Part shown: piece after piece, positions 53,005-61,523 of the stretch
How the letters are laid out: each line of letters opens with the position of its first letter
Position numbering within the stretch: position 1 is the first letter of the stretch
Assembly: GCA_036655895.1 (NCBI GenBank)
Contig: JAVVPF010000010.1
Location: forward strand, 1 to 64,000
Length of the DNA stretch: 64,000 bases
Source of the DNA: Cloacibacillus sp.
Lineage (GTDB): Bacteria > Synergistota > Synergistia > Synergistales > Synergistaceae
Reading direction: 5' to 3'
Made by a program: the position numbers and the translations under genes
Notes under the pieces: generated by a model
Seen by the model: the letters and a program-made list of their open reading frames with translations, nothing else
Told to the model about the DNA's origin: nothing
Databases searched by the model: none

Positions 53005-53837
53005 ATCTTTACCTCCGCGATTATTACGTCTACAGTTTTAACGTCAAGCCCTGTGAAATAGCGGAGGCTCACAGCGAGCCTCTCTTTTACCAGACGCGCT
53101 ATATCCGTGAATTTTTTATCTCCGAGCGTTACTGTGAGCTTTATCTCGACGCGAAGCGATTCTTCATACTCCGGCGTCGCCTTGATCTCGTTCACCTTAG
53201 CCACCTGCGCCGTCCTTCCCGCTATGAAGGAGGCGAGCTGTTCTATGGCCTCCGGTTCTATGTGGACCTCGCCGTAGAAGCTAAAAGGAGGACGCACTAT
53301 CGTCTTTTCTCCCTCGTGTTTGTCCTTGGACTTCCAGAAGACTCTAAGCTGTCCAACCAGCTTGCCTGCGAAATTTTTGCGCACGAGCACATGAGAGACG
53401 GGGATGACGTGCTGTCCTTTGCTGAAACGCTCGCGCCTTGCCTTTACTATCTCTTCCGGCGTGGCTACGTCCTCAATATGTACTATCTGCTCCGGCGGCG
53501 CAAGGGTCAGCTTACGCAGTATGCGCGAGGCCATGTTGTCTGAGGTGGCTATGACCATGACGGAACAGGGCGACATGGAACTGAAAAAATTTATTACCTC
53601 GTTTTTGTGATCCTCAAATTCAAAGAGAGCCCTGCGGATGGCGCTGATCTGGTTTCTCTCCGCCTTCGCGCTTCTGCCGCATACGATGCTGCCCTTGTGT
53701 ATGACAAGGCCGTCGTCGATTATATAATCCGCGTCGACTAAAGAGGCGACCAGCTGAGCCCTCTGGCTCTTGCCGGTGCCGGCCGCGCCCACGAACGCGG
53801 AGGTCGTTACTCCCGGAAGATATTTTGTGTCGGCCAT
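53001..53837 (-). CDS. P-loop NTPase with C-terminal Asp23/Gls24-like domain
   Basis: 278 residues. The N-terminus has a P-loop, FVGAAGTGKSQRAQLVA (about 15-31), then DADYIIDDGLVIHKG and a possible Walker B VMVIATSD near 96. From about residue 180 the sequence changes to an Asp23-like pattern: FYGEVHIEPEAIEQLASFIA, then LRVEIKLTVTLGDKKFTDIA and a final TGLDVKTVDVIIAEVKI. Asp23 proteins usually stand alone and act at the envelope or in stress. The fusion suggests an ATPase tethered to an Asp23-type scaffold. No signal peptide. Sits between murA and the glycosylase gene. Function unknown. Confidence 0.82.
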   Translation of the reverse strand: MADTKYLPGVTTSAFVGAAGTGKSQRAQLVASLVDADYIIDDGLVIHKGSIVCGRSAKAERNQISAIRRALFEFEDHKNEVINFFSSMSPCSVMVIATSDNMASRILRKLTLAPPEQIVHIEDVATPEEIVKARRERFSKGQHVIPVSHVLVRKNFAGKLVGQLRVFWKSKDKHEGEKTIVRPPFSFYGEVHIEPEAIEQLASFIAGRTAQVAKVNEIKATPEYEESLRVEIKLTVTLGDKKFTDIARLVKERLAVSLRYFTGLDVKTVDVIIAEVKI

Positions 53838-53858
53838 CAGAAGGCCCCCCTCTCAATG

Positions 53859-55139
53859 TCAGTCTATGAGGTTTATGTCGGCGCCGAGGCTCAGAAGTTT
53901 TTCCACAAGCCCCTCGTACCCGCGCCAAACGTGCTGCAGGTCGCAGATAGTCGTCTCTTCGGCCGCCGCGAGCCCAAGCAGTATGAGCGCCGCGCCCGCG
54001 CGCAGGTTGGAAGAATGCACCTCGGTTCCGGCAAGCCTGCCTACGCCCGTTACTATGGCGATGTTGTCCTGCACCTCGATTTTTGCGCCCATCTTCTTAA
54101 ATTCGTTGATGTGCAAAAGCCTTGAATCAAATACGCTCTCATGGATCACGCTTGTTCCGTTTGCGAGCGTCAGCACAGCCATCAGCTGCGGCTGTGTGTC
54201 GGTGGGAAATCCCGGGTACGGCATCGTTTTTATAGTTACGCCTTTGAGCGGCGCGGTATATTTCGCAGTGATCTCGTCATGGAAGATGTCTATGTCGACG
54301 CCCGCCTCGACGAGCTTGTTCAGTATGGCCTCCATGCAGCCGGACTGTATCCCGCGCACGGTGACGCTGCCTTTTGTGATGACGCCCGCCATCAGATAGG
54401 TGGCCGCCTCTATGCGGTCTGGTATTATCTCGCCGCTTGCGGAATGAAGCGATTCCACGCCCGTTATCCGTATAGTTTCAGTGCCGTCGCCCTTTACCGG
54501 CGCTCCCATGAGGCGCAGCACTTCGGCTAGGTTTGATATCTCCGGTTCCTTTGCGGCGTTTTCAATAAAGGTCACTCCGTCCGCGAGGGCGGCCGCCATC
54601 ATCAAGTTTTCCGTGGCCCCCACCGAGGGAAAGTCTAGCGTTATCGCGGCTCCCTTCAGCCTTCCGGCTGTGGCCGTTACGGCGCCCGCCTTTAGCTCTA
54701 TGTCGGCGCCCATCTTGGCAAGCCCCTTAAGGTGGAAATCAAGCGGCCTGCTTCCAAGCACGCATCCGCCGGGAAGCGGCAGCAGCGCGCGTCCGCAGCG
54801 CGCAACGAGCGGGCCCAGCACCAGCGAAGAGGCGCGCATCTTGCGCACCAGTTCTACCGGCGTCTCGCATTTTATCTCGTTCGGCACGCGTATCTCCATG
54901 CAGTGGTCTTCAAAATCTACCTCCGCGCCGAGGTGTCGGAGAAGCTGACACATCGTCTGTATATCATACAGGTCAGGCACGCCCTCCAGTTTAAGGCTCT
55001 GTCCCTTCAACAGGATAGAGGCCGCCATAACAGGCAGAGCGGCATTTTTGGCGCCCTGAACGGATATCGTTCCGTTGAGCTGCCGTCCGCCGCGTATTAC
55101 CATCTTGTCTGCCAAAATTTTCACTCCAGTCGTCTCCAT
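53859..55139 (-). CDS. murA: UDP-N-acetylglucosamine 1-carboxyvinyltransferase
   Basis: First committed step of peptidoglycan synthesis. 426 residues, enolpyruvyl-transferase fold: GGRQLNGTISVQGAKNAALPVMAAS at the N-terminus and the active-site loop with ALLPLPGGCVLGSRPLD, which contains the Cys attacked by fosfomycin. The start is uncertain: ATG 55139 lacks a ribosome site, whereas GTG 55124 has GGAG nine bases upstream. Confidence 0.95.
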   Translation of the reverse strand: METTGVKILADKMVIRGGRQLNGTISVQGAKNAALPVMAASILLKGQSLKLEGVPDLYDIQTMCQLLRHLGAEVDFEDHCMEIRVPNEIKCETPVELVRKMRASSLVLGPLVARCGRALLPLPGGCVLGSRPLDFHLKGLAKMGADIELKAGAVTATAGRLKGAAITLDFPSVGATENLMMAAALADGVTFIENAAKEPEISNLAEVLRLMGAPVKGDGTETIRITGVESLHSASGEIIPDRIEAATYLMAGVITKGSVTVRGIQSGCMEAILNKLVEAGVDIDIFHDEITAKYTAPLKGVTIKTMPYPGFPTDTQPQLMAVLTLANGTSVIHESVFDSRLLHINEFKKMGAKIEVQDNIAIVTGVGRLAGTEVHSSNLRAGAALILLGLAAAEETTICDLQHVWRGYEGLVEKLLSLGADINLID

Positions 55140-55156
55140 TTATTCTTTGATGCTTA

Positions 55157-56281
55157 TCAGTCAAGCAGGTCTTTTTGCAGAATTGCGGCTATCTTCTTGG
55201 AGGCGGTGCCGTCGCCGAAAGGCTGCGCCGCGCACTTTTCCTCGATTTTTTTAAGAGCTTCGGGGCTGCTGAGAAGAAGCAGCGCGTTTTCCCTGATTTT
55301 TTTTCGGTCAACGCCTACGAGCACGCCGCTTCCGTGTTCCACGGCCTCGGGGCGCTCCGTCACCTCGCGCAGTATCAGCACCGGCTTCTTTATAGCGGTA
55401 GCCTCCTCCTGCACTCCCCCGCTGTCGCTCAAAATGAACTTTGAGGCGTTCATCGCCCAGACGAAATCGGGATAGTCAAGCGGGTCGCAGAGGATGACTT
55501 TCTTTCGCCCGTCGAGGTATTTGTGGAATATTTCGCGCACGGCTGGATTCTTGTGCATCGGGATCACCATCCATAGTTCAGGATGGGCCTCTATAACGTC
55601 GACCAGCGCTTTGCATATCTCTTCAAGCGGCGCGCCCCATGATTCTCTGCGGTGGGCCGTCACCAGCACGAACGGTTCTCCATCGGGGAGCGCGTGCAGT
55701 TCTGCGCATTCGGGCTTCGTCTGTGCGGCTACTGTGTAAAAGAGCGCGTCTATGACGGTGTTTCCGGTTATGCTTACATCTGACGGCGAAGCGCCGTCTT
55801 TTAAGAGGTTTTCCGCGGCAAGCTGTGTGGGAGCGAATCCCCATCTTATCACCTTGTCTATGAGGACGCGGTTCATCTCCTCCGGGAAAGGCAGCCGCAT
55901 GTTGCCGCTGCGAAGCCCAGCCTCGACGTGTCCCACAGGAATGTTGCGATAGAAGGCGGCAAGGCCCGCCGCAAATGTGGTCGTCGTATCGCCGTGGACG
56001 AGCACCGCCGCTGGTTTGATATCGTCAAAGTATTCCCCCGCGCCCGTAAGCACCGAGGCCGTTATGTAATCCAGCGTCTGTCTGTCCTTCATAATGTGCA
56101 GATTTATGTCGGCCGTCAGTTTGAAGAAGTTGAGCACCTGGTCGAGCATCGCCGCGTGCTGGCCTGTAGCCAGTATGCGCACGTCGAAATTTTCATTTTC
56201 CTTTAACGCAATTATGACCGGCGCCATTTTTATGGCCTCCGGCCTGGTTCCCACGACACAGACGATTTTTTTCCTGTCCAT
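55157..56281 (-). CDS. wecB: UDP-N-acetylglucosamine 2-epimerase
   Basis: Makes UDP-ManNAc for surface polysaccharides. 374 residues: VVGTRPEAIKMAPVI, LATGQHAAMLDQVL, VLVHGDTTTTFAAGLAAFY, GHVEAGLRSG, TAHRRESWG, and DSGGVQEEATAIKKPVLILR, all typical. Lies between wecA and murA in the envelope part of the run. Confidence 0.96.
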   Translation of the reverse strand: MDRKKIVCVVGTRPEAIKMAPVIIALKENENFDVRILATGQHAAMLDQVLNFFKLTADINLHIMKDRQTLDYITASVLTGAGEYFDDIKPAAVLVHGDTTTTFAAGLAAFYRNIPVGHVEAGLRSGNMRLPFPEEMNRVLIDKVIRWGFAPTQLAAENLLKDGASPSDVSITGNTVIDALFYTVAAQTKPECAELHALPDGEPFVLVTAHRRESWGAPLEEICKALVDVIEAHPELWMVIPMHKNPAVREIFHKYLDGRKKVILCDPLDYPDFVWAMNASKFILSDSGGVQEEATAIKKPVLILREVTERPEAVEHGSGVLVGVDRKKIRENALLLLSSPEALKKIEEKCAAQPFGDGTASKKIAAILQKDLLD

Positions 56282-56309
56282 CTGAAAGCGCCTCCCCTGT
56301 TTATTTTGT

Positions 56310-57203
56310 TTATTGCAATATATTAAAGACCGGCACGCCGAGCAGCCTCATCCCAAAAAGCAGCACCCCTGCGTGTACGGAGGCCATGACGACGAGCACA
56401 GCCCATTTGGGCAGCCCGAAATCCTGCAGTTTGTGATGGGCGTGTCCTCTGTCCGGTTCAAAGGGCGATTTATGCGACAGCACCCTGCGCGTCATCGCCA
56501 CAAGAGTATCTATTACCGGCACTCCCCCGAGAAACAGCAGCACAAAGGCCAGGTGTATGAAATTGACCTTGAATATATTGGGAAATATCGCCCAGGCGAG
56601 CTGCGAAGAGCATATATATCCCATCAGCGTGCTTCCGCCGTCGCCAAGGAAGGTGCGAGGCTGCGGGAAGTTCCACAGAAGAACTCCGAAGACGAGTCCC
56701 GCGAAGGGCAGCCATACTCCCCTCGCTCCTATCAGAAGCGCGCAGAGCGCCGTGATGAGCGTGATGGTGAGGCATAGGCCGTCCATTCCGTCAATGAGGT
56801 TGTAGGCGTTCGTCGCGCCCGCTATCCACAATACAAAAAGCGCGCGCTGCCATATTGGTACAGGCAGCGGGTAGATGACCCATGCGGCGGCCAGCAGATG
56901 GAAGACGAGCCGCAGAAGCGGCGGCAGCGGATGCATGTCGTCCATATAGCCGACGATGAAGATGACGGTGGCTCCAGTCGCTATGAACGGCACCTCAACG
57001 CCGGGGTTGCCCGTAAAGAGCGCCCACATCAAATAACCGCTCCACAGCACAAGTCCTGCGCCGCGCGGCATGATGCTGTGGTGTTTCTTTCGGCCTCCGG
57101 GGATGTCCAGCAGTCGGAACTTCTGCGCAAGAGCAATCGCAATCGGCGTTCCGATCAGCCCCCAGAGAAACGTTAAAAGTGTGAAGAGATAGGTTGAAAG
57201 CAA
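56310..57203 (-). CDS. wecA: Undecaprenyl-phosphate glycosyl-1-phosphate transferase (WecA/TagO family)
   Basis: Transfers a sugar phosphate, probably GlcNAc-1-P, to undecaprenyl phosphate. 297 residues, about ten membrane segments, with family motifs VGYMDDMHPLPP, NAYNLIDGMDGL, RTFLGDGGSTLMG and HAHHKLQ. The start is TTG 57203 with GGAAAGGAAG six bases upstream. Next to wecB and in the same run as uppS. Confidence 0.93.
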   Translation of the reverse strand: MLSTYLFTLLTFLWGLIGTPIAIALAQKFRLLDIPGGRKKHHSIMPRGAGLVLWSGYLMWALFTGNPGVEVPFIATGATVIFIVGYMDDMHPLPPLLRLVFHLLAAAWVIYPLPVPIWQRALFVLWIAGATNAYNLIDGMDGLCLTITLITALCALLIGARGVWLPFAGLVFGVLLWNFPQPRTFLGDGGSTLMGYICSSQLAWAIFPNIFKVNFIHLAFVLLFLGGVPVIDTLVAMTRRVLSHKSPFEPDRGHAHHKLQDFGLPKWAVLVVMASVHAGVLLFGMRLLGVPVFNILQ

Positions 57204-57236
57204 ATTATCTTCCTTTCCCTGACATGTCTATCAAGC

Positions 57237-57280
57237 GGCGGCGGAGCGCGGCAGATTTATTTGTCCGCACCTCCGCCGCC
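57237..57280 (-). other. Strong hairpin between rpiB-upp and wecA
   Basis: GGCGGCGGAG (57237-57246) pairs with CTCCGCCGCC (57271-57280), with an inner GCGG/CCGC pairing. No T run follows, so it may slow, process or protect the mRNA rather than terminate it. Confidence 0.45.
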
Positions 57281-57286
57281 GTCGGA

Positions 57287-58387
57287 TTATTTTGTGCCAA
57301 ACAACCTGTCGCCCGCATCGCCCAGTCCGGGAACGATGTAGCCGTGGTCGTTGAGGTGGCTGTCGACGCCTGCGACGTAGATGTCGACGTCGGGGTGTTC
57401 CTCGTGGAATTTGGCGATGCCTTCCGGCGCCGCTATCAGGGAGACCAGCGAAACGCGCTTTCCGCCCTTTTCTTTTATGTGGCTCACGGCGGCTGCCGCA
57501 GAGCCGCCAGTTGCGAGCATCGGGTCGACTACGAAGATGTCGCGCTCTGAGATGTCGCTTGGCAGCTTGCAGTAGTAGTCGACGGGCTTCAGCGTCTCAG
57601 GGTCGCGGTAGAGGCCGATATGTCCCACCGTCGCATTGGGTACGAGCTTCAAGATGCCCTCAACCATGCCCAGTCCGGCGCGCAGCACAGGGACGATGGC
57701 AAGTTTTTTGCCGGAGAGGGTGAATACGCGCGTCGTCGTAATGGGAGTCTCCACCTCTATCTCTTCAAGGGGAAGATGGCGCGTCACTTCGTAGACCATG
57801 AGTCCGGCCACTTCCTGGACGAGGTCGCGGAAATCCTTAGACGAGGTCTCTTTGTCGCGCATGAGGCCAAGCTTGTGGCGCACGAGCGGGTGGTCTATGA
57901 CTACGGTGCGTCCGCCGCGCGGAGCTGCGTCTATCGCGGTTGAGTTTTCGTCTTCGTAAGCGCTTATTTTTTCAAGGCGGAAGGTGTGGCGGCCGCCTTC
58001 AAACGGCTCTGCAAGCCAGCTTTTCACCATGTCGTCCGCTACGTCCGTGCCAATGACGCGCGCGCCAAGGACGAGCACGTTCGCGTCGTTGTGGCGGCGG
58101 CTCATCACGGCTGTGAAATGGTCATGGCAGAGCGCCGCGCGGATGCCCTTGACCTTGTTCGCTACGATGCTCATGCCGATGCCTGTGCCGCATACCAGTA
58201 TGCCGCGCTCAGCCTTGTGGCTGGCCACTGCGTCGGCCGCTTTGAATCCCCAGTCGGGATAATCGACCTTCACGTCGCATGAGGCCGTTCCGCAGTCTAT
58301 TACTTCATGACCCGCGGAGAGCAGGCTCTCTTTTATTTCTTCTTTGAGTTTGAATCCAGCGTGATCCGCTCCAAGTGCTATTTTCAT
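57287..58387 (-). CDS. RpiB-Upp fusion: ribose-5-phosphate isomerase B and uracil phosphoribosyltransferase
   Basis: 366 residues in one frame. Residues 1 to about 148 are Rpi[60 protein letters not shown]. From about 158 on it is Upp: [48 protein letters not shown], the PRPP motif [14 protein letters not shown] and the C-terminal [15 protein letters not shown]. RpiB interconverts ribulose- and ribose-5-phosphate; Upp makes UMP from uracil and PRPP. The start is ATG 58387 with GGGGGAAA; the frame extends to 58513 only inside meaB. Confidence 0.94.
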   Translation of the reverse strand: MKIALGADHAGFKLKEEIKESLLSAGHEVIDCGTASCDVKVDYPDWGFKAADAVASHKAERGILVCGTGIGMSIVANKVKGIRAALCHDHFTAVMSRRHNDANVLVLGARVIGTDVADDMVKSWLAEPFEGGRHTFRLEKISAYEDENSTAIDAAPRGGRTVVIDHPLVRHKLGLMRDKETSSKDFRDLVQEVAGLMVYEVTRHLPLEEIEVETPITTTRVFTLSGKKLAIVPVLRAGLGMVEGILKLVPNATVGHIGLYRDPETLKPVDYYCKLPSDISERDIFVVDPMLATGGSAAAAVSHIKEKGGKRVSLVSLIAAPEGIAKFHEEHPDVDIYVAGVDSHLNDHGYIVPGLGDAGDRLFGTK

Positions 58388-58410
58388 TATATTTTCCCCC
58401 GTGCCTAGAT

Positions 58411-59346
58411 TTATCTTACGATTTTTTCTATTATTTCGCCCGCAAGCGTATACGGGTCGGCTTTTCTTGCGGAAAGCTCGGCCATTACGCCGTCGTCTTT
58501 GCGCCTGTTCCATGCCTTTTGGACCTTGGAGGAGATCTCGCCGCGCAGTATTGCTTCTACCTCCATCTCAAGCTGCGTAAAACGACGGCGCCTGCCCTCT
58601 TCGCTTGTGGTCAGGTATTCGCGGTGGCGGTTCAGCGTCTCTTTCGCCTCGTCTACGCCAGTATTTTTATTGGAAGAGACAAGTATCACGGGCGGCGTCC
58701 ATTCGCGTTCCAGAAGCATTTTGAGCATCACCTGGACGTCTGCTGCAACTTTGTCCGCGCCCTCCTTGTCGGCCTTGTTGACGATGAAGATGTCAGCTAT
58801 CTCCATTATGCCGGCCTTCATTATCTGTACGTCGTCGCCCATGCCTGGTGTCAATATCAGGCAGACTGAGTCCGCTATTTTTATTATGTCCACTTCGGAC
58901 TGGCCGACGCCTACCGTTTCTATGATGACGACGTCGAAGCCGCAGGCGTCCAATATGAGCGCGCCTTCGTGCGTGCCGCGGCTGACGCCGCCTAAGTTTC
59001 CACGGGAACCCATGCTTCTGATGAAGACGCCCTCTTCGACCGCGTGATCCTGCATACGCAGGCGGTCTCCGAGAATGGCTCCTCCTGTGAACGGGCTGGA
59101 CGGGTCTATCGCTATTACTCCGACCTTTTTGCCCTCTTCACGGAACTGTGCGATGAGACGATTGACAAAGGTGCTTTTTCCTGCGCCGGGGCTTCCCGTG
59201 ATGCCTATGACCTGAGCGTTGCCGGTCTTAGGGTATATCCTCTTCATTATCTCCTGTGAAGATGGAGCCTCCGCCTCAACAAGGCTGATGAGGCGTCCGA
59301 TGGATCTCGTGTCCCCCGCAAGCGCACGTTCGAGCAGCTTTTCCAT
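58411..59346 (-). CDS. meaB: MeaB/ArgK family GTPase
   Basis: G3E-type GTPase that loads and protects adenosylcobalamin mutases, usually methylmalonyl-CoA mutase. 311 residues: Walker [49 protein letters not shown], and NKAD. 311 residues fit the family. No mutase gene lies in the window, so its client is elsewhere. Just upstream of rpiB-upp. Confidence 0.93.
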   Translation of the reverse strand: MEKLLERALAGDTRSIGRLISLVEAEAPSSQEIMKRIYPKTGNAQVIGITGSPGAGKSTFVNRLIAQFREEGKKVGVIAIDPSSPFTGGAILGDRLRMQDHAVEEGVFIRSMGSRGNLGGVSRGTHEGALILDACGFDVVIIETVGVGQSEVDIIKIADSVCLILTPGMGDDVQIMKAGIMEIADIFIVNKADKEGADKVAADVQVMLKMLLEREWTPPVILVSSNKNTGVDEAKETLNRHREYLTTSEEGRRRRFTQLEMEVEAILRGEISSKVQKAWNRRKDDGVMAELSARKADPYTLAGEIIEKIVR

Positions 59347-59364
59347 AGTTAAACTCTCCCTGTA

Positions 59365-59601
59365 TTATTTATTGAATAAGACATCTATCCCGGCGAAGCT
59401 GTATATTCCCAGGCCTATCGAGGCGGCGAATGTAAATCCGAGCACCATTCTGAGATAGAGCACCCACGTCTGGCTTCCGGGCCATTTTCCAGATTGTATG
59501 TTGACTACTATGCGCGCAAGAAAGAGTGAAACACCGAAAAGTCCAAGCGCAACAAATGCCTGGTAGTTGACAGACGGCACCGTCTTTAAGAAATCAAACA
59601 A
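59365..59601 (-). CDS. Small two-helix membrane protein
   Basis: 78 residues with two membrane segments (about 15-34 and 49-70) and a short polar loop, NIQSGKWPGSQTWV. I do not recognise the family. The start is TTG 59601, with AAGGGTGAAG upstream. It lies between a terminator and meaB (18-base gap), so it may head the meaB-rpiB-upp transcript. Confidence 0.68.
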   Translation of the reverse strand: MFDFLKTVPSVNYQAFVALGLFGVSLFLARIVVNIQSGKWPGSQTWVLYLRMVLGFTFAASIGLGIYSFAGIDVLFNK

Positions 59602-59643
59602 ATATCTTCACCCTTTCATATCCTCCGCTTACTGCCATGCAAT

Positions 59644-59670
59644 AAAAAAGAGAGGAATACATTCCTCTCT
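59644..59670 (-). terminator. Terminator after the Gfo/Idh/MocA gene
   Basis: AGAGAGGAAT/ATTCCTCTCT nearly back to back, followed on the minus strand by six T. It splits the long run from valS into at least two transcripts. Confidence 0.82.
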
Positions 59671-59711
59671 AAATAATAACGCTTAATGACGCGAATGTCA
59701 TGACCAATTTC

Positions 59712-60683
59712 CTATATTGCCGAAAGAAGCGGGAAATTTTGCTGCTTTTCTTCGTGTATTTGGCGAAGCGCGGCTACGCAGACCTCAAGGGCGCGCTTTC
59801 CGTCTTTGATGCCGACCATTGGCTGACGGCCCTCGCGGATGCAGGAGATGAAATGCTGCAGTTCCATTTTGAGCGGCTCCGTCTTTGGAAAGACGGGGTG
59901 CTCCATGACTTCGACGATGTTTCCGCCGCTCTGGCGCACGCAGCGCTGTACCGTGATGTCCTGCGTCTCGTAATTTACCGTGACGAAACGTTCCGCCTCT
60001 GATATCTCCATCTGGCGCAGGCGTTTTTCCGCGACGCGGCTGACGAGTATCTGCGCCATCGCGCCGTTTGCGAAGCCGAGCTGCACTGAGGCTATGTCCT
60101 CGTGGTCGGTCCTGATGCACTTGCCTATCGCTGAAATTGAAACGAGGTCGGAATTTATCATTGAAAGAATGATGTCGACGTCGTGGATCATAAGGTCGAG
60201 CACCACTCCGACGTCGCTTATGCGCGGTGAAAAGGGGCCTATCCTGTGCGTCTGGATGAAGTAGGGATCTTTTACAAACTCCCTCGCGTGCTGGACGGCG
60301 CTGTTGAAGCGTTCTATGTGCCCAACCTGAAGCAGCACGTCCTTTTCCTTGGCGAGCCGCAGCAGCTTTTCTGCTTCGTCTACGCTTGTCGTCACAGGTT
60401 TCTCAACGAGGACGTGGACGCCGCTTTCCATCGCCACCTTCGCTATCTCGTAATGCATATATGTCGGGACGACGATGCTTACCGCGTCTGGGCGGGTCTC
60501 TTTCAGGAAAGTCTTAAAATCATCAAAGGCGCTGACGCCAAGAGGCTCCGCGATCGCATGCGCCCTTTCGTCGTTGATGTCTACGACGCCTACAAGCTGC
60601 GCGCCTAATATCTCCGTATATACCCTTGCATGGTGCATTCCAAGATGGCCTACACCTATAACTCCTACTCGTACCGTCTCCAT
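59712..60683 (-). CDS. Gfo/Idh/MocA family oxidoreductase
   Basis: 323 residues: Rossmann domain VRVGVIGVGHLGMHHARVY, then VPTYMHYEIAKVAMESGVHV, the conserved EKP (VLVEKPVTT), and an MHD-like IHDVDIILSMI in the C-terminal domain. It should oxidise a sugar or nucleotide sugar with NAD(P). The substrate is not evident. ATG 60683 has AGAGGTGA upstream. It lies downstream of yfiH and folC with a terminator after it. Confidence 0.88.
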   Translation of the reverse strand: METVRVGVIGVGHLGMHHARVYTEILGAQLVGVVDINDERAHAIAEPLGVSAFDDFKTFLKETRPDAVSIVVPTYMHYEIAKVAMESGVHVLVEKPVTTSVDEAEKLLRLAKEKDVLLQVGHIERFNSAVQHAREFVKDPYFIQTHRIGPFSPRISDVGVVLDLMIHDVDIILSMINSDLVSISAIGKCIRTDHEDIASVQLGFANGAMAQILVSRVAEKRLRQMEISEAERFVTVNYETQDITVQRCVRQSGGNIVEVMEHPVFPKTEPLKMELQHFISCIREGRQPMVGIKDGKRALEVCVAALRQIHEEKQQNFPLLSAI

Positions 60684-60728
60684 AATCAAAATCACCTCTC
60701 GGAGTGTGGGCAGCGCCGCTTAAAGCCC

Positions 60729-61523
60729 TTAATTACTATTTTCACGCGTTCTGCCGTTTTTTATCGCGCCGGCAAGCAGAAATAATCTTTTTTTGTCATC
60801 TCCGGCGCGGTAGGAGTAAAATAAATCCTTCGCGCAGAAGGTGCAGCGGTCATACGTGTATATATTATCATCTCTTATGCCTTTTGCGCAAAGTTGGCTG
60901 CGAATCTGCCCTTTGATGTCAAAATGTATGAAGTCTGAGTCGCCGTCGTCGATATTTTCCGCCGAGAACGCGGCAAGCGCCGCAGCCGTCGAAGGGTCGT
61001 CCGTTTTTCTGCCATAGCATTCCCTGCCGATAGCGGGGCCTATCCACGCCCAGATATTTTCCGCGCGCTGCGTCCGGTATTTTGCCTCTACCAAATCAAG
61101 CGCAGCGGCGCTTATGTTTTTCAGCGTGCCCTGAAATCCAGAATGCAGCATGACTAGCCACGGCCTTTCAGCCACGCCCGCAATGACGACGGGCGTGCAG
61201 TCGGCAAAGCGAAGACTGCCCAGAACGTCCGCGTCATACGGCAAAAAAATTCCGTCGGCCTTCGGCCGCTCAGAGAGCGCGCACCTTTCGTCAGCCTCTA
61301 TTATCCGCGTTCCATGCACCTGAACTGGGGCCGCTAAGTTTCTTGCGTCATATTCAGGGGCAAGCTTGCTCCAAACTGCCTCCGGTTCTCCGCAGGCCTC
61401 GTCGTTCAGCGGCCCGCGGCAAAAGAGCCGCGTAAAATAGCTCTCCGCCAAAATAGAGGGCATTGCAAATTCTACCGCAATGCCCCACTTGTCTTTTTTA
61501 GTGACGAATCCGTTAAAATCCAT
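60729..61523 (-). CDS. yfiH: YfiH/LACC1 family protein (polyphenol oxidase-like)
   Basis: 264 residues of the DUF152 family, purine nucleoside phosphorylases/adenosine deaminases with zinc, also reported to correct wrongly built peptidoglycan precursors. Expected zinc ligands are present in VQVHGTRI, RFADCTPVVIAG and VMLHSGFQGT; the last usually reads HAGWRG. GPAIGRECYG follows. The start is ATG 61523, inside the end of folC, with AAGGA eight bases upstream. Activity on nucleosides is a family inference. Confidence 0.88.
   Translation of the reverse strand: MDFNGFVTKKDKWGIAVEFAMPSILAESYFTRLFCRGPLNDEACGEPEAVWSKLAPEYDARNLAAPVQVHGTRIIEADERCALSERPKADGIFLPYDADVLGSLRFADCTPVVIAGVAERPWLVMLHSGFQGTLKNISAAALDLVEAKYRTQRAENIWAWIGPAIGRECYGRKTDDPSTAAALAAFSAENIDDGDSDFIHFDIKGQIRSQLCAKGIRDDNIYTYDRCTFCAKDLFYSYRAGDDKKRLFLLAGAIKNGRTRENSN

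Noticed and set aside
58388-58513. N-terminal extension of the RpiB-Upp frame
   Set aside because: It overlaps the meaB 3' end, is Arg-rich without homology, and ATG 58387 has a strong ribosome site with the canonical RpiB start.
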